Shown here: positions 27,798 to 36,572 of the stretch, in pieces
Position numbering within the stretch: the first letter of the stretch is position 1
Layout of the letters: every line of letters starts with the position of its first letter
NCBI RefSeq assembly: GCF_009734385.1
Contig: NZ_CP046452.1
Span: 2,170,001 to 2,234,000, forward strand
Direction: 5' to 3'
From: Corynebacterium kalinowskii
GTDB taxonomy: Bacteria > Actinomycetota > Actinomycetes > Mycobacteriales > Mycobacteriaceae
DNA: 64,000 bases
Position numbers and translations under genes: made by a program
Notes under the pieces: model-generated
The model's input: only the letters and a program-made list of their open reading frames with translations
Databases searched by the model: none
What the model was told of the DNA's origin: nothing

Positions 27798-28691
27798 ATG
27801 ACCCCAGTAGCGCTCCCTGAATCTGACGAACACCAATACATCCTGACCCTCAGTTGCCAGGACACCACTGGCATTGTGGCTCGCATCTCCGCGTTCATTG
27901 AGGAGATGGGTGGCTGGATCGTTGAGGCCGACTACTTCACCGATGCGCAGTCTGGTTGGTTCTTCACTCGGCAGGCGGTGCGAGCGTCGTCGATAAGCGT
28001 GTCCTTTGCGGAATTCAAGGCACGTTTTGAGGAGGTGGCGGATTCCATCGCCGCGAACGTGCAGTGGCGGTTGTACGACAATTCGCTGCGCAAGAAGGCT
28101 GTAATCCTGGTGTCGAAAGAAGGCCACTGCTTGCACGACCTCCTCGGTCGTGTGGCACAGAATGACTACCCGATGGATGTGGTCGCGGTGATCGGCAACC
28201 ACGAGAACCTGCGTCCGATTGCCGAAGCGCACGGCATCGAGTACCACTATGTTCCGTTCCCGAAGGATGCAGTGGGCAAGCGCAAGTCTTTTGATGAGGT
28301 CGCCGAGCTCGTGAACGCGCACGAGCCAGATGCGATTGTCCTGGCGCGCTTCATGCAGATTCTGCCCGCCGATCTGTGTGAAATGTGGGCTGGCCGCGCG
28401 ATCAATATCCACCACAGCTTCCTGCCGTCGTTCATGGGTGCCCGGCCATATCACCAGGCGTACCAGCGCGGTGTGAAGCTGATCGGCGCAACCTGTCACT
28501 ACGCCACCTCTGATCTCGATGACGGCCCGATCATCGAGCAGGACGTCATCCGTATCTCGCACAAAGACACGCCAGCGGACATGCAGCGCAAGGGTCGCGA
28601 CGCCGAACAACAGGTTCTTGCCCGCGGACTGCGCTTCCATCTGGAAGACCGCGTGCTTATCCACGGCAATCACACCGTGGTGTTGGTGTAG
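27798..28691 (+). CDS. purU: Formyltetrahydrofolate deformylase
   Basis: Hydrolyses 10-formyltetrahydrofolate to tetrahydrofolate and formate, balancing one-carbon pools and supplying formate for purine synthesis. A 297-residue protein with an N-terminal ACT domain (about 14-90, LSCQDTTGIVARISAFIEE) and a C-terminal formyltransferase-fold domain with NIHHSFLPSFMGARPYHQAY (Asn and His catalytic) and LDDGPIIEQD (Asp). ATG 27798 lies about 23 bp from the divergent deoC-like start. Confidence 0.96.
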   Translation: MTPVALPESDEHQYILTLSCQDTTGIVARISAFIEEMGGWIVEADYFTDAQSGWFFTRQAVRASSISVSFAEFKARFEEVADSIAANVQWRLYDNSLRKKAVILVSKEGHCLHDLLGRVAQNDYPMDVVAVIGNHENLRPIAEAHGIEYHYVPFPKDAVGKRKSFDEVAELVNAHEPDAIVLARFMQILPADLCEMWAGRAINIHHSFLPSFMGARPYHQAYQRGVKLIGATCHYATSDLDDGPIIEQDVIRISHKDTPADMQRKGRDAEQQVLARGLRFHLEDRVLIHGNHTVVLV

Positions 28692-28709
28692 TTACCAGCT
28701 GGGTAACTA
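28689..28709. terminator. Hairpin bridging two convergent stop codons
   Basis: An 8-bp perfect stem TAGTTACC/GGTAACTA with a 5-nt loop contains both the purU stop and the DUF2516 stop. It has no T-tract on either side, so it may act as an end-of-transcript structure for both genes rather than a strong intrinsic terminator. Confidence 0.45.
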
Positions 28710-29000
28710 CCAGCGGTAATTGCCCGCCAGAATGTCCTTGATCTGGGGACGCACGTCGAAGAAGTAGACGCCGATGGCAACGATGCCGATCCAGTCAAGC
28801 AGCGGGAAACGGAACATGATGGCGGCGGCGGAGCCTGCCAAGATCGCACACCACATCCACTTTTGCTGTCGGCCCGCGGCCTCGAAAGCGTCCTCGCGAG
28901 TGGTGGCCACTTGGGCCGCGCCGACAAGTCCACAGATGGCGATGAGAACATAGATCGTTGCCCGGATGATGCCAAGAACGAGTTCCGGAGTAACAACCAT
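28707..29000 (-). CDS. DUF2516 family membrane protein
   Basis: A 97-residue protein with three hydrophobic segments (about 8-29, 50-64, 68-82) and the DUF2516-type signature ending FFDVRPQIKDILAGNYRW. ATG start at 29000. Function unknown. It lies downstream of the DUF445 gene on the same strand, with a 57-bp gap, and converges with purU. Confidence 0.82.
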   Translation of the reverse strand: MVVTPELVLGIIRATIYVLIAICGLVGAAQVATTREDAFEAAGRQQKWMWCAILAGSAAAIMFRFPLLDWIGIVAIGVYFFDVRPQIKDILAGNYRW

Positions 29001-29057
29001 CGTTAAACTGTCCTTCTGTGTAGGTGTAGAAACGCTATTGACAGCTCATGGTAGCAG

Positions 29058-30341
29058 CTAGCTGCCAAAGAGCACCTGGGAGACCGTGTAAATGACGAGG
29101 CCTGCCAACGCACCCACAATCGTGCCGTTCAGACGGATGTACTGCAAGTCCTTGCCCACCATGAGCTCAATCTTGTCTGAAGCTTCATCCGCATCCCAAC
29201 GCTCGACGGTCTCGGAAATGATTTCTGCCACGGCAGGAGCATAGTTGTCAGCCAAGAACCGGGTGGCTCCAGTGATGCGATGGTCCAGGGAGTCGCGCAG
29301 TTCGGAGTCGTCACGCAGGTTGCCGCCCCAGGTCACAGCTAGGTCTGCCACCTTGGTGCGCAGCAACGAATCTGGGTCTTCGGCAGCGGCGATGATGCCT
29401 TTAGACGTAGCGGCCCACAGTGTCGCCGGTGCCGCCTGAAGTGGCTCGGAGCCCAGCAAGTCCTGCTTCCACTCCTCCACTCGGCCCTTGAGTACCTTGT
29501 CATACTGGAGGTCATCTGCGAGTTGTTTGATGAAGCGACGAATCGCCTTGCGGGCCTCGTGGTCGGGGGTTGCTGCGACCGACGCAGTCCAGGAGACCAA
29601 CTCGCGGTATACCTTGTCCCCCACCAAGTCTTGTACAAAGCGAGGCGCCCAGGTAGGCATGCGCTCGTCGATCACTTCGACCACGAGTGCCTCTGCGCCC
29701 AAAGCCTTCCGATGCATCCACTGAGCCACTTCTTCCACAAGAGGCTCGGTCTTGCCATCAGCGATGAGTTGCTCGAGGAGGCGCCCAATCGGCGGACCCC
29801 ACTCCGGCTCTGCCGCCCTATCGATTAAGGCGCGCTGAATCAATTGCTCCGCGTCTGCGGGATCCATCGCACGCACCACATTGGCGGTCAGCCGACCAGT
29901 CTCTGCGGACACCTTCGTGGCATTCTCCGGCTCGACCAGCCAATTGGCCAATTTTTCCGGGATGCCAAATTCCCGCACCTTCTGCGTGATCAGTTCCGCA
30001 TTGAGGAAGTTCTCGCTAATGAACTCGCTCATGGCCACGCCGACCTGGTCCTTCTTCCGCTTCACGATCGCCGTGTGCGGAATCTTGAGCCCCATCGGAT
30101 GCTTGAACAAGGCGGTCACCGCGAACCAGTCAGCCAGACCACCAATCATTCCGGCTTCAGCGGCCGCGCGTACGTAGCCGATCCAGGCGTCGTCAAGCCC
30201 CAGCGTGGACTCCACATAGCGGCAGGTGAGAAAGATGACCGCCGCAACACCGAGCAGCGCTGTGGCGAAGAACTTGTGTCGCTTGAGGGCGACGCGGCGC
30301 TCCTGCTCATCGATAGGACTAGGCATAGACATAACAGCCAT
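29058..30341 (-). CDS. DUF445 (YjiN-like) membrane protein
   Basis: A 427-residue protein with the DUF445 layout: an N-terminal membrane segment (about 26-42) followed by the conserved EAGMIGGLADWFAVTALFKHPMGLKIPHTAI motif, a long helical cytoplasmic or periplasmic domain, and a C-terminal membrane segment (about 408-425). Three in-frame ATGs (30341, 30332, 30326) are possible. The family occurs widely but its biochemical role is not settled. It stands alone between the small ORF after the sdh operon and the DUF2516 gene. Confidence 0.85.
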   Translation of the reverse strand: MAVMSMPSPIDEQERRVALKRHKFFATALLGVAAVIFLTCRYVESTLGLDDAWIGYVRAAAEAGMIGGLADWFAVTALFKHPMGLKIPHTAIVKRKKDQVGVAMSEFISENFLNAELITQKVREFGIPEKLANWLVEPENATKVSAETGRLTANVVRAMDPADAEQLIQRALIDRAAEPEWGPPIGRLLEQLIADGKTEPLVEEVAQWMHRKALGAEALVVEVIDERMPTWAPRFVQDLVGDKVYRELVSWTASVAATPDHEARKAIRRFIKQLADDLQYDKVLKGRVEEWKQDLLGSEPLQAAPATLWAATSKGIIAAAEDPDSLLRTKVADLAVTWGGNLRDDSELRDSLDHRITGATRFLADNYAPAVAEIISETVERWDADEASDKIELMVGKDLQYIRLNGTIVGALAGLVIYTVSQVLFGS

Positions 30342-30368
30342 TATCGCTTATCGACGCCCACAGGCGCG

Positions 30369-30455
30369 CTACCCGCCGTATGTAGTCACCACTTGATACA
30401 CCGACAGCAACGTAATCAAGGTGATGAGCAGGATAATTAGGTTTCTACTGTTCAT
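30369..30455 (-). CDS. Possible 28-residue single-pass membrane peptide
   Basis: ATG 30455 to TAG gives a peptide with a short charged N-terminus (MNSRN) and one strongly hydrophobic stretch (LIILLITLITLLSVYQVV). It lies downstream of the sdh operon on the same strand, after a 9-bp hairpin. No clear ribosome site precedes the ATG, which lowers confidence. A membrane peptide of this form is easily missed in annotation and could be genuine. Confidence 0.35.
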   Translation of the reverse strand: MNSRNLIILLITLITLLSVYQVVTTYGG

Positions 30456-30463
30456 AGGAACAA

Positions 30464-30500
30464 CTGTAGCCCCACTGTGACAAATACAGCAGGGCTACAG
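30464..30500 (-). terminator. Terminator-like hairpin after the sdh operon
   Basis: A perfect 9-bp stem CTGTAGCCC/GGGCTACAG (30464-30472 with 30492-30500) starts 14 bp after the last gene of the sdh operon and is followed on the minus strand by TTGTTCC. The weak T-tract suggests partial read-through. Confidence 0.6.
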
Positions 30501-30514
30501 AAAATCAGGCGTTA

Positions 30515-30859
30515 CTAGTCGTTGCGACCGGTACGTGCCCGCCAAGCCTTGAGGTCCTTACGACCCGCAGCGATAGCACCGAAGCCGCCAAGCAGGAAAA
30601 TGGTGCCGACGACGCCACCGATGATGGCGTACATGTCCCAGTTCTCCTGAGAGCCGACCGACTTCGCACCCATTGCGAAGATGAGGATACCGAAGCCTGC
30701 CAAGGAAGCCAGGACCATACCCATACCAATCCAGGTGGATGACTTCAGCAGCGACGAGTGCGGTGCCTCGTAGCTCACTGGGATGTAGCCGTCCACGTAG
30801 GTGGACTCAATGGTGCCCTCGTAAACAGGGAAGTCCTGGAGTTCTTTGCTGTCGTTCAT
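30515..30859 (-). CDS. Membrane protein encoded downstream of sdhB
   Basis: About 114 residues beginning MNDSKELQD, with two hydrophobic segments (about 44-65 and 78-98) and a basic C-terminus (GRKDLKAWRARTGRND). It is the fourth gene of the sdh cluster, as in other corynebacteria where an unnamed membrane protein follows sdhB. A role in assembly or stability of the succinate dehydrogenase is inference. The start is uncertain: ATG 30859 is used, but AAAGG lies about 12 nt upstream of it and an in-frame TTG is further 5'. Confidence 0.78.
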   Translation of the reverse strand: MNDSKELQDFPVYEGTIESTYVDGYIPVSYEAPHSSLLKSSTWIGMGMVLASLAGFGILIFAMGAKSVGSQENWDMYAIIGGVVGTIFLLGGFGAIAAGRKDLKAWRARTGRND

Positions 30860-30901
30860 TAGTGCTAGTCGCCTTTCATACAAGCTGCAATTACTTACAG
30901 C

Positions 30902-31651
30902 TTAGTTGTCCTTTGCGGAGAAGAAAGCACGAGCCCTCTCCTTGTTGATCGCAGCAACTGCGGTCAGTGGGATACCTGCAGGGCAGACATCGGCACATTC
31001 ACCGTAGAGGGAACATGGACCGAAGGTGGTTTCAACCTGGTCGACCATCTGGCGAGCACGCTTGCCACGCTCATCCTTGCCCATTGGCATGAGGGAGAGG
31101 TGAACCAGCTTGGCGCCGGTGAACAGGTGAGCCGCACCGTTAGGGCAGGCAGCGACACATGCGCCACAACCAATGCAAGCAGCGTGGTCAAGAGCCAGCT
31201 CTGCAGTCTGGTGGTTCATGTGCAGGGTGTCTGCATCTGGAGCAGTACCAGCATCGACGGAGACGTAGCCACCCTGCTGCATAACGCGGTCCAGAGCGGA
31301 ACGGTCAACGATCATGTCCTTGATCACAGGGAAGGCGGCAGAGCGCAGTGGCTCGATCTTGAGGGTTTCGCCATCCTTGTAGTTGTACATGCGCTGCTGG
31401 CAGGCAGGCTTGTTCTTGTCTGCACCGTGTGGACGACCGTTTACGTTCAGGCCACAGGTACCACAGATGCCTTCGCGGCAGTCAGAAGCGAACGCGAATG
31501 GCTCCTTGCCAGCCTCGATCATGCCTTCGTTGACGTGGTCAAGAAGCTCGAGGATGGACATCTGCTCGACTGCGTCAGGGACCTGGACAGTCTCGAAGTG
31601 ACCTTCGGTGTTTGGTCCAGCCTGACGCCAAATTTCAAGAGTCAGTTTCAT
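30902..31651 (-). CDS. sdhB: Succinate dehydrogenase iron-sulfur subunit
   Basis: A 249-residue electron-transfer subunit of succinate:menaquinone reductase. Cys motifs are in the expected order: CREGICGTCG with a distal Cys for the [2Fe-2S] cluster (N-terminal ferredoxin domain), CIGCGACVAACP for [4Fe-4S], and CSLYGECADVCP contributing to the [3Fe-4S] cluster. The ATG shares a base with the sdhA stop (TAATG), showing translational coupling. Confidence 0.97.
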   Translation of the reverse strand: MKLTLEIWRQAGPNTEGHFETVQVPDAVEQMSILELLDHVNEGMIEAGKEPFAFASDCREGICGTCGLNVNGRPHGADKNKPACQQRMYNYKDGETLKIEPLRSAAFPVIKDMIVDRSALDRVMQQGGYVSVDAGTAPDADTLHMNHQTAELALDHAACIGCGACVAACPNGAAHLFTGAKLVHLSLMPMGKDERGKRARQMVDQVETTFGPCSLYGECADVCPAGIPLTAVAAINKERARAFFSAKDN

Positions 31652-33657
31652 TACTTGTAATTCCTTGTCATCAGCGGGACGGCTTCGAAGTAGAGCGGCT
31701 CAGCGTGGCGAACGAACTTGTCTTCGCCGGCTGGTTCCCAAGCGGAAACGAAGCACCAGTTGGCGTCATCGCGCTCTGCTTCGCCTTCTTCAGAAAGGTG
31801 GTCATCACGGAAGTGAGCGCCACAAGACTCGTCGCGATCGAGAGCGTCGACGCACATGAGCTCACCGAGGTCGATGTAGTCAGCAACGCGGTTAGCGTAC
31901 TCCAGAACCTGGTTCATCTCCGCTGGGTTACCGGTGATGCGCAGGTTGGACCAGAATTCCTTGCGCAGCTTGCGAATGTCTTCGATGCCCTTCTTCAGGT
32001 CCTCGACGTTACGAGAAACGCCACAGGAGAAGTAGAGGATATCGCCGAGCTGGCGGTGGAAGAACTCTGGGCCGTGCTCACCATTGATGCTCATCAGCTT
32101 GTCGATGCGAGCCTGAGCCTCCTGCAGAGCCTTAACTGCTGCTGGGCTGTCCTCGGCGAGACGTGGCTCGTTGAGGTGCTTAGCCAAGTAGTTAGGCACG
32201 GAGAATGGCAAGGTGAACCAGCCATCGACAGATGCGGACAGCAGGGAGTTTGCACCCAGACGGTTTGCGCCGTGGTAGGTCCAAGAGCACTCGCCGGCTG
32301 CGAACAGGCCAGGGATGGAGGTCATCTCGTCGAAGTCGGTCCACAGGCCACCCATGGTGAAGTGGCAAGTAGGAGCGATACGCATTGGCTCCTTGTATGG
32401 GTTCTCACCAATGGCATCTTCGTACATTTCGAAGAGGTTGGAGTAACGCTCGCGGATGACGTCCTCACCGAGGCGCTGGATAGCGTCACGGAAGTCCAGG
32501 TACACGGAGTTGTGCAGTGGGCCAACACCGAGACCGGCGTTGATCTGCTGGGAAATACCGCGGGAAGCAACGTCGCGAGGCACGAGGTTACCGAATGCAG
32601 GGTAACGACGCTCCAGGAAGTAGTCGCGCTCTTCCTCAGGGATGTCGTTGCCTGGACGGTCGTCCTTTGGCTTGAGTGGGGACCAGATGCGGCCGTCGTT
32701 ACGCAGGGACTCAGACATCAGAATCGTCTTCGACTGCCATTCAGCGTTCACCGGCAGGCCGGTTGGGTGGAACTGAATGAAGGAAGGCGAAGCGAGGTAA
32801 GCACCGCGCTCGTACGCACGCATAATGGCGGAAGCGTTGGAGTTCTTAGCCAGCGTGGACATGTAGTACACGTTGCCGTAGCCACCGGTAGCCAGGATCA
32901 CAGCGTGGCCAGTGTGGGCCGTGAGCTCGCCAGTGATCAGGTTACGCATGATGACACCCTGGCAGATCTTCTCGCCATTAACTTCGTTGATGATCAGGTC
33001 GACCATCTCGTTGTGGGTGAAGATTTCCACGGTCTTCTTGTGGATCTGACGCTGCAGAGCTGCGGCACAAGACAGCTGCAGCTGCTGGCCGGTTTGGCCA
33101 CGCGTGTAGTAGGTGCGGGAAACCTGTACACCACCGAAGGAACGGGTAGCCAGAGCGCCACCGTACTCGCGAGCGAAAGGAGCGCCGATAGCGTTCATGT
33201 GGTCGATGACGCGAACGGATTCGACAGCCAGACGCCAACAGTCAGCTTCGCGGGAGCGGTAGTCGCCACCCTTGACGGTGTCCTTAACGTGGCGGTATGC
33301 GCCATCGTTGTCGACCTTCTTGCCTCGAGCGGAGTTAACGCCACCCTGCGCAGCAATGGAGTGCGCGCGACGTGGTGCATCGTGGTAGGTGAATGCCTTG
33401 ACGTCGTAGCCCAGCTCGCCGAGAGCTGCAGCTGCGCCACCACCGGACAGGCCGGTGCCGACAACAAGAATGCGGAACTTACGACGGTTCAGCGGGGAAA
33501 CCAGGTTGTAGTGATCCTTCTGGTACTCCCAAGCGTCCTTGTAGGAAACGCCTTCTGGCAGTGCGGACTCCAGAACGGAGCCGATGGAAACGCCAGCAAC
33601 GATGGATGCAGGTGCGTTGAACTCTGGCTTGATAGCAGTTTGAGAATTAGTGCTCAT
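31651..33657 (-). CDS. sdhA: Succinate dehydrogenase flavoprotein subunit
   Basis: A 668-residue FAD-containing catalytic subunit oxidising succinate to fumarate. Features: Rossmann motif RILVVGTGLSGGGAAAALGE, the covalent-flavin His99 in APRRAHSIAAQGGVNSARG, the IQFHPTGLP segment, and HFTMGGLWTDFDEMTSIPGLFAAGE with the capping-domain active-site residues. It is the middle gene of sdhC-sdhA-sdhB: start 18 bp from the sdhC stop and end coupled to sdhB. Strong codon bias leaves a long open frame on the opposite strand, not accepted as a gene. Confidence 0.97.
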   Translation of the reverse strand: MSTNSQTAIKPEFNAPASIVAGVSIGSVLESALPEGVSYKDAWEYQKDHYNLVSPLNRRKFRILVVGTGLSGGGAAAALGELGYDVKAFTYHDAPRRAHSIAAQGGVNSARGKKVDNDGAYRHVKDTVKGGDYRSREADCWRLAVESVRVIDHMNAIGAPFAREYGGALATRSFGGVQVSRTYYTRGQTGQQLQLSCAAALQRQIHKKTVEIFTHNEMVDLIINEVNGEKICQGVIMRNLITGELTAHTGHAVILATGGYGNVYYMSTLAKNSNASAIMRAYERGAYLASPSFIQFHPTGLPVNAEWQSKTILMSESLRNDGRIWSPLKPKDDRPGNDIPEEERDYFLERRYPAFGNLVPRDVASRGISQQINAGLGVGPLHNSVYLDFRDAIQRLGEDVIRERYSNLFEMYEDAIGENPYKEPMRIAPTCHFTMGGLWTDFDEMTSIPGLFAAGECSWTYHGANRLGANSLLSASVDGWFTLPFSVPNYLAKHLNEPRLAEDSPAAVKALQEAQARIDKLMSINGEHGPEFFHRQLGDILYFSCGVSRNVEDLKKGIEDIRKLRKEFWSNLRITGNPAEMNQVLEYANRVADYIDLGELMCVDALDRDESCGAHFRDDHLSEEGEAERDDANWCFVSAWEPAGEDKFVRHAEPLYFEAVPLMTRNYK

Positions 33658-33675
33658 TAGTTTCGTTTCCTTCCC

Positions 33676-34431
33676 TTAACCGATCAAGCCGAACATGACA
33701 CCCAACGGAATCGTGCTGTTACCGATCATCACCAATGCTGGGACGAGGTAAGCCACGAAAAGCAGGATGGCGCGCCAGCGCTTGCCGGTGATACCCAGAT
33801 CACTCACTGCGGTCCACAGGCCGTGGGACAGGTGCAGGAACAGGACAACCATGGCAATGACGTAGAAGATTGCCACGCCTGGTCGGCTAAACGATGCCAC
33901 AACGTTGGCGTAGGCCGCACCGTGCGCGAAGGTGTCAGGGGCAGCTGGGGTAACGCCTGCGGTCAGGTCGAGGATGTGGAAGATGATGAAGCACAGCAGC
34001 ACGATGCCGGTGACGATCATCGAGCGGGCGGTGAAAGTATTGAGGCTTCCCACCATGCCCTTGCGCTTGAACTTGCCTCGGGATTGGTGAGCTCGGCCGA
34101 CCAGCGCGAAAGCGCCGTAGACGTGCAGCACCAAGCAGATAAGCAGCACAATGCGGAAGATCCACAGGAACCAGCCATGTGGAAGCAATGGCACGAGCAG
34201 CTCGCGCAGGAATGCCGCGTAAACGTCAAGATCCTTCTTGCCGTCCACGTCTGGCAGGTAGATCTTCAAGTTACCGATCATATGGACCAGCACGAAAAGA
34301 CCGAAGATAACGCCCGTGACCGCCATGGTCAGCTTGAGCGCCCAGGATGGGAAAGTTGGCCGCTCACGCAGCGGCTTTTCAGTAATCTTGCCGTGAGCTA
34401 CTGCGTCACGGTCATCAAATTTAACAGTCAT
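33676..34431 (-). CDS. sdhC: Succinate dehydrogenase cytochrome b subunit (B-type)
   Basis: A 251-residue membrane anchor with five predicted helices (about 32-52, 86-110, 134-152, 188-208, 224-243) and conserved His residues in helices (FGLFVLVHMIGN, LICLVLHVYGA, IIFHILDL, VVLFLHLSHGLW) suitable for two heme b groups. One large anchor subunit with two hemes is the B-type found in menaquinone-using actinobacteria. First gene of the operon; its upstream region is shared with divergent ramB. Confidence 0.95.
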   Translation of the reverse strand: MTVKFDDRDAVAHGKITEKPLRERPTFPSWALKLTMAVTGVIFGLFVLVHMIGNLKIYLPDVDGKKDLDVYAAFLRELLVPLLPHGWFLWIFRIVLLICLVLHVYGAFALVGRAHQSRGKFKRKGMVGSLNTFTARSMIVTGIVLLCFIIFHILDLTAGVTPAAPDTFAHGAAYANVVASFSRPGVAIFYVIAMVVLFLHLSHGLWTAVSDLGITGKRWRAILLFVAYLVPALVMIGNSTIPLGVMFGLIG

Positions 34432-34497
34432 GGCACCTCCAGTGTCGTTACTACTTTAAGGCTTCCAGAGATGAAACAACCACTCATTAGGTTGCTA

Positions 34498-34513
34498 TGT
34501 GAGTTCCGGCACA
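34498..34513. promoter_or_regulatory. Candidate GlxR (CRP-type) binding site upstream of sdhC
   Basis: TGTGA-6-GCACA matches the GlxR/CRP consensus TGTGA-N6-TCACA with one half-site mismatch. It lies 67-82 bp upstream of the sdhC start codon. GlxR control of sdh genes is known in C. glutamicum; binding here is inference. Confidence 0.5.
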
Positions 34514-34627
34514 ACGCTTTTCGACGCCACCGCCGCACCCACAGCAGAATGTGCGCCTACTTTTACCTTTTCTCACCTGTAACAACAGCAACCATGCTGG
34601 AGTTTTGGGATTACACACATTTCAAAG

Positions 34628-34643
34628 TGTGCGCTTCGTCACA
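34628..34643. promoter_or_regulatory. Second candidate GlxR (CRP-type) site
   Basis: TGTGC-6-TCACA matches TGTGA-N6-TCACA with one mismatch in the left half. It is nearly central between the two divergent genes, about 200 bp from each start. Confidence 0.45.
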
Positions 34644-34797
34644 GTGATCAGTTTCGGACATTAACCACCCCCCAAACTAACTCAACCGAAAGGATGAGTT
34701 CTGCGGGTGCGATTTTTGCAACATTTTCACTCGCTAATTCCCTTTTCTAGCAGGAGCTTTGTTATGTTAGCGAATTGCAAAATTAGCTTTGTAAAAC

Positions 34798-34809
34798 TTT
34801 GCGAAGTTT
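34798..34809. promoter_or_regulatory. Candidate RamB autoregulatory site
   Basis: TTTGCGAAGTTT matches the reported RamB-type motif (TTTGCAAACTTT) at 10 of 12 positions and lies about 39-50 bp upstream of the ramB start. RamB is known to repress its own gene in C. glutamicum. Confidence 0.4.
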
Positions 34810-34847
34810 TCCTGCAAACGTGACCCCCATCACGATAGAGTGGCGCT

Positions 34848-36278
34848 ATGGGAAAGACATATGTGGGTTCACGACTTCGCCAATTGCGTCGCGAGCGCGA
34901 CCTCAGCCAGGCGTCCCTCGCCGCCACCCTCGGCCTTTCGGCGAGCTACGTCAATCAGATCGAACACGACGTGCGCCCCCTTACAGTGCCGGTCCTTCTT
35001 CGCATCACTGAAACTTTCGGCGTTGACGCAACTTTCTTTTCCCGCGATGATGACTCCCGATTACTGGCCGAGGTCCAAGATGTGGTCCTAGATAAGGAAA
35101 TCTGCCCAACCTCGATCGAACTTCAAGAGATCTCGGAAATGGTATACAACCATCCGACGCTTGCCCGCACGATGGTGGACATGCACCGTCGCTACCGAAA
35201 CGTGCGCGATAAGCTGAACCTGGCCGTCGATACGCGCCACTCCCCCACACCGGACGCGCCGACGTCGGGCGCCCAGGCCGCGTTATCCATGCCACACGAG
35301 GAAGTGCGTGACTTCTTCTATGCGCGCCAAAACTACCTCGACGGCGTGGATACCCAGGCAGAACGAATTGCTAGCGACCTCGGCATCGGACCTAACAACA
35401 TCCGCGCCACGGAGGACGCGATCGCACGTCGACTCACCAGCATGCACGGTGTTGAGATCCTGCCTGAAGGTGAATTTGAGGGCCTGCTCCACCGCTTTAA
35501 TCCCGAAACCCGGGCACTTACCCTCTCCACCAGGCTCGATCCTGGCCAGCGGGCTTTCCGCATGGCCTCCGAACTCGGCCAGTTGGAAGCTGCCGAGATG
35601 ATCCGCTCCTACGTTGATGACGGTCACTTCACATCACCAGAATCCTACGAACTCGCACTTCGTGGCGTTGCGCAATACTTCGCCGCCGCCCTCATGCTGC
35701 CGTACCGCAGCTTTCATAGTGATGCGGAAAAATCCCGATACGATATCGAGTACCTCTGCCAGCTGTACGGTGTCGGCTACGAAACTACCTGCCACCGACT
35801 TTCCACACTTCAGCGCCCGAACCTGCGCGGAATCCCCTTCACTTTCGTCCGAGTCGACCGCGCTGGCAACATGAGCAAACGCCAATCCGCTACCGGATTT
35901 CACTTCACCCACTCGGGCGGCACCTGCCCACTGTGGAACGTGTACGACACGTTCACCAGTCCCGGCACCATCATGCGACAACTCGCCCAGATGCCTGACG
36001 GTCGCAACTACTTATGGATCTCCCGAACGGTGCGACACCACCGCGGACGCTACGGCGAACCAGGAAAACTCTTCGCTATCGGACTTGGCTGCGAGGCTCG
36101 CCACGCAGACCGCACTGTCTACGCCGAGGGCCTTGACCTCGAGGACATGTCTGCTGCCACCCCAATTGGAGCGGGTTGCCGAGTTTGTACGCGTGACAAT
36201 TGCGCACAACGCGCGTTCCCGCCGGTACACCGCAATATTCACATCGACGCCCACGAGTCAACTATCGCGCCGTACTGA
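34848..36278 (+). CDS. ramB: RamB-type transcriptional regulator of acetate metabolism
   Basis: A 476-residue regulator with an N-terminal XRE helix-turn-helix (about 8-62: [39 protein letters not shown]), a middle ImmA/IrrE-like degenerate peptidase domain (about 155-340) and a C-terminal short-chain fatty-acid-regulator domain with Cys/His residues ([29 protein letters not shown]). This is the ScfR/RamB architecture, which represses glyoxylate-cycle and acetate genes. It is divergent from sdhCAB and ends 1 bp before the convergent small Cys-rich gene. Confidence 0.95.
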   Translation: MGKTYVGSRLRQLRRERDLSQASLAATLGLSASYVNQIEHDVRPLTVPVLLRITETFGVDATFFSRDDDSRLLAEVQDVVLDKEICPTSIELQEISEMVYNHPTLARTMVDMHRRYRNVRDKLNLAVDTRHSPTPDAPTSGAQAALSMPHEEVRDFFYARQNYLDGVDTQAERIASDLGIGPNNIRATEDAIARRLTSMHGVEILPEGEFEGLLHRFNPETRALTLSTRLDPGQRAFRMASELGQLEAAEMIRSYVDDGHFTSPESYELALRGVAQYFAAALMLPYRSFHSDAEKSRYDIEYLCQLYGVGYETTCHRLSTLQRPNLRGIPFTFVRVDRAGNMSKRQSATGFHFTHSGGTCPLWNVYDTFTSPGTIMRQLAQMPDGRNYLWISRTVRHHRGRYGEPGKLFAIGLGCEARHADRTVYAEGLDLEDMSAATPIGAGCRVCTRDNCAQRAFPPVHRNIHIDAHESTIAPY

Positions 36279-36279
36279 T

Positions 36280-36471
36280 TCAGGAGCCTTTCTTAGCTTT
36301 GATCATTTCAACCATGAGTTCTTTGAGGTCCGGATCCTCGCGAACAAGCTGCACCAACTGACAGTCATTCGGGCCGGAGGTGCCTGGCTGACAAGCTGTA
36401 CAGGGTTCACCGAAGCGGATCGGGCACTTGGGGTTGGGGTTGTGATGTTTCGGAACCCGATCCTTAATCAT
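36280..36471 (-). CDS. Small Cys-containing protein between ramB and lpd
   Basis: A 63-residue protein with four cysteines in the first 40 residues (KCPIRFGEPCTACQPGTSGPNDCQ) followed by an amphipathic, acidic-then-basic helix (LVREDPDLKELMVEMIKAKK). The cysteine pattern suggests a zinc site but is not a recognised finger. It begins downstream of lpd after the lpd terminator and converges with ramB with 1 bp between stops. A small protein in this position also occurs in other corynebacteria as far as I know. Function unknown. Confidence 0.75.
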   Translation of the reverse strand: MIKDRVPKHHNPNPKCPIRFGEPCTACQPGTSGPNDCQLVQLVREDPDLKELMVEMIKAKKGS

Positions 36472-36502
36472 GTCTATAGTTTACACCCTTTGTGGAGTGA
36501 CG

Positions 36503-36552
36503 AAAAAGCCCCTCCTTCAGACTTCTGCTTTGCTTTCGTCCGAAGAAGGGGC
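36503..36552 (-). terminator. Intrinsic terminator of lpd
   Basis: On the minus strand an 11-bp stem with one G-U pair (36508-36518 with 36542-36552) is followed by TTTTTCG. It begins about 20 bp after the lpd stop codon. Confidence 0.88.
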
Positions 36553-36572
36553 CACATCCCGTGCCCGGGAAA

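Larger units (their letters stand above)
34432..34847. other. Divergent control region between sdhC and ramB
   Basis: A 416-bp gap without a credible gene. It holds two GlxR(CRP)-like palindromes and a RamB-like site, listed separately. The last 110 bp before ramB are AT-rich and contain several TTTGCAAA/CTTTG-type words, consistent with the known control of sdh and ramB by carbon-source regulators in corynebacteria. Confidence 0.65.

Noticed and set aside
31612..33660. Long open frame (about 680 codons) on the + strand opposite sdhA
   Set aside because: It mirrors sdhA exactly, whose product is fully accounted for with all flavoprotein motifs. The frame arises from strong codon bias. The translated product has no recognisable domain.
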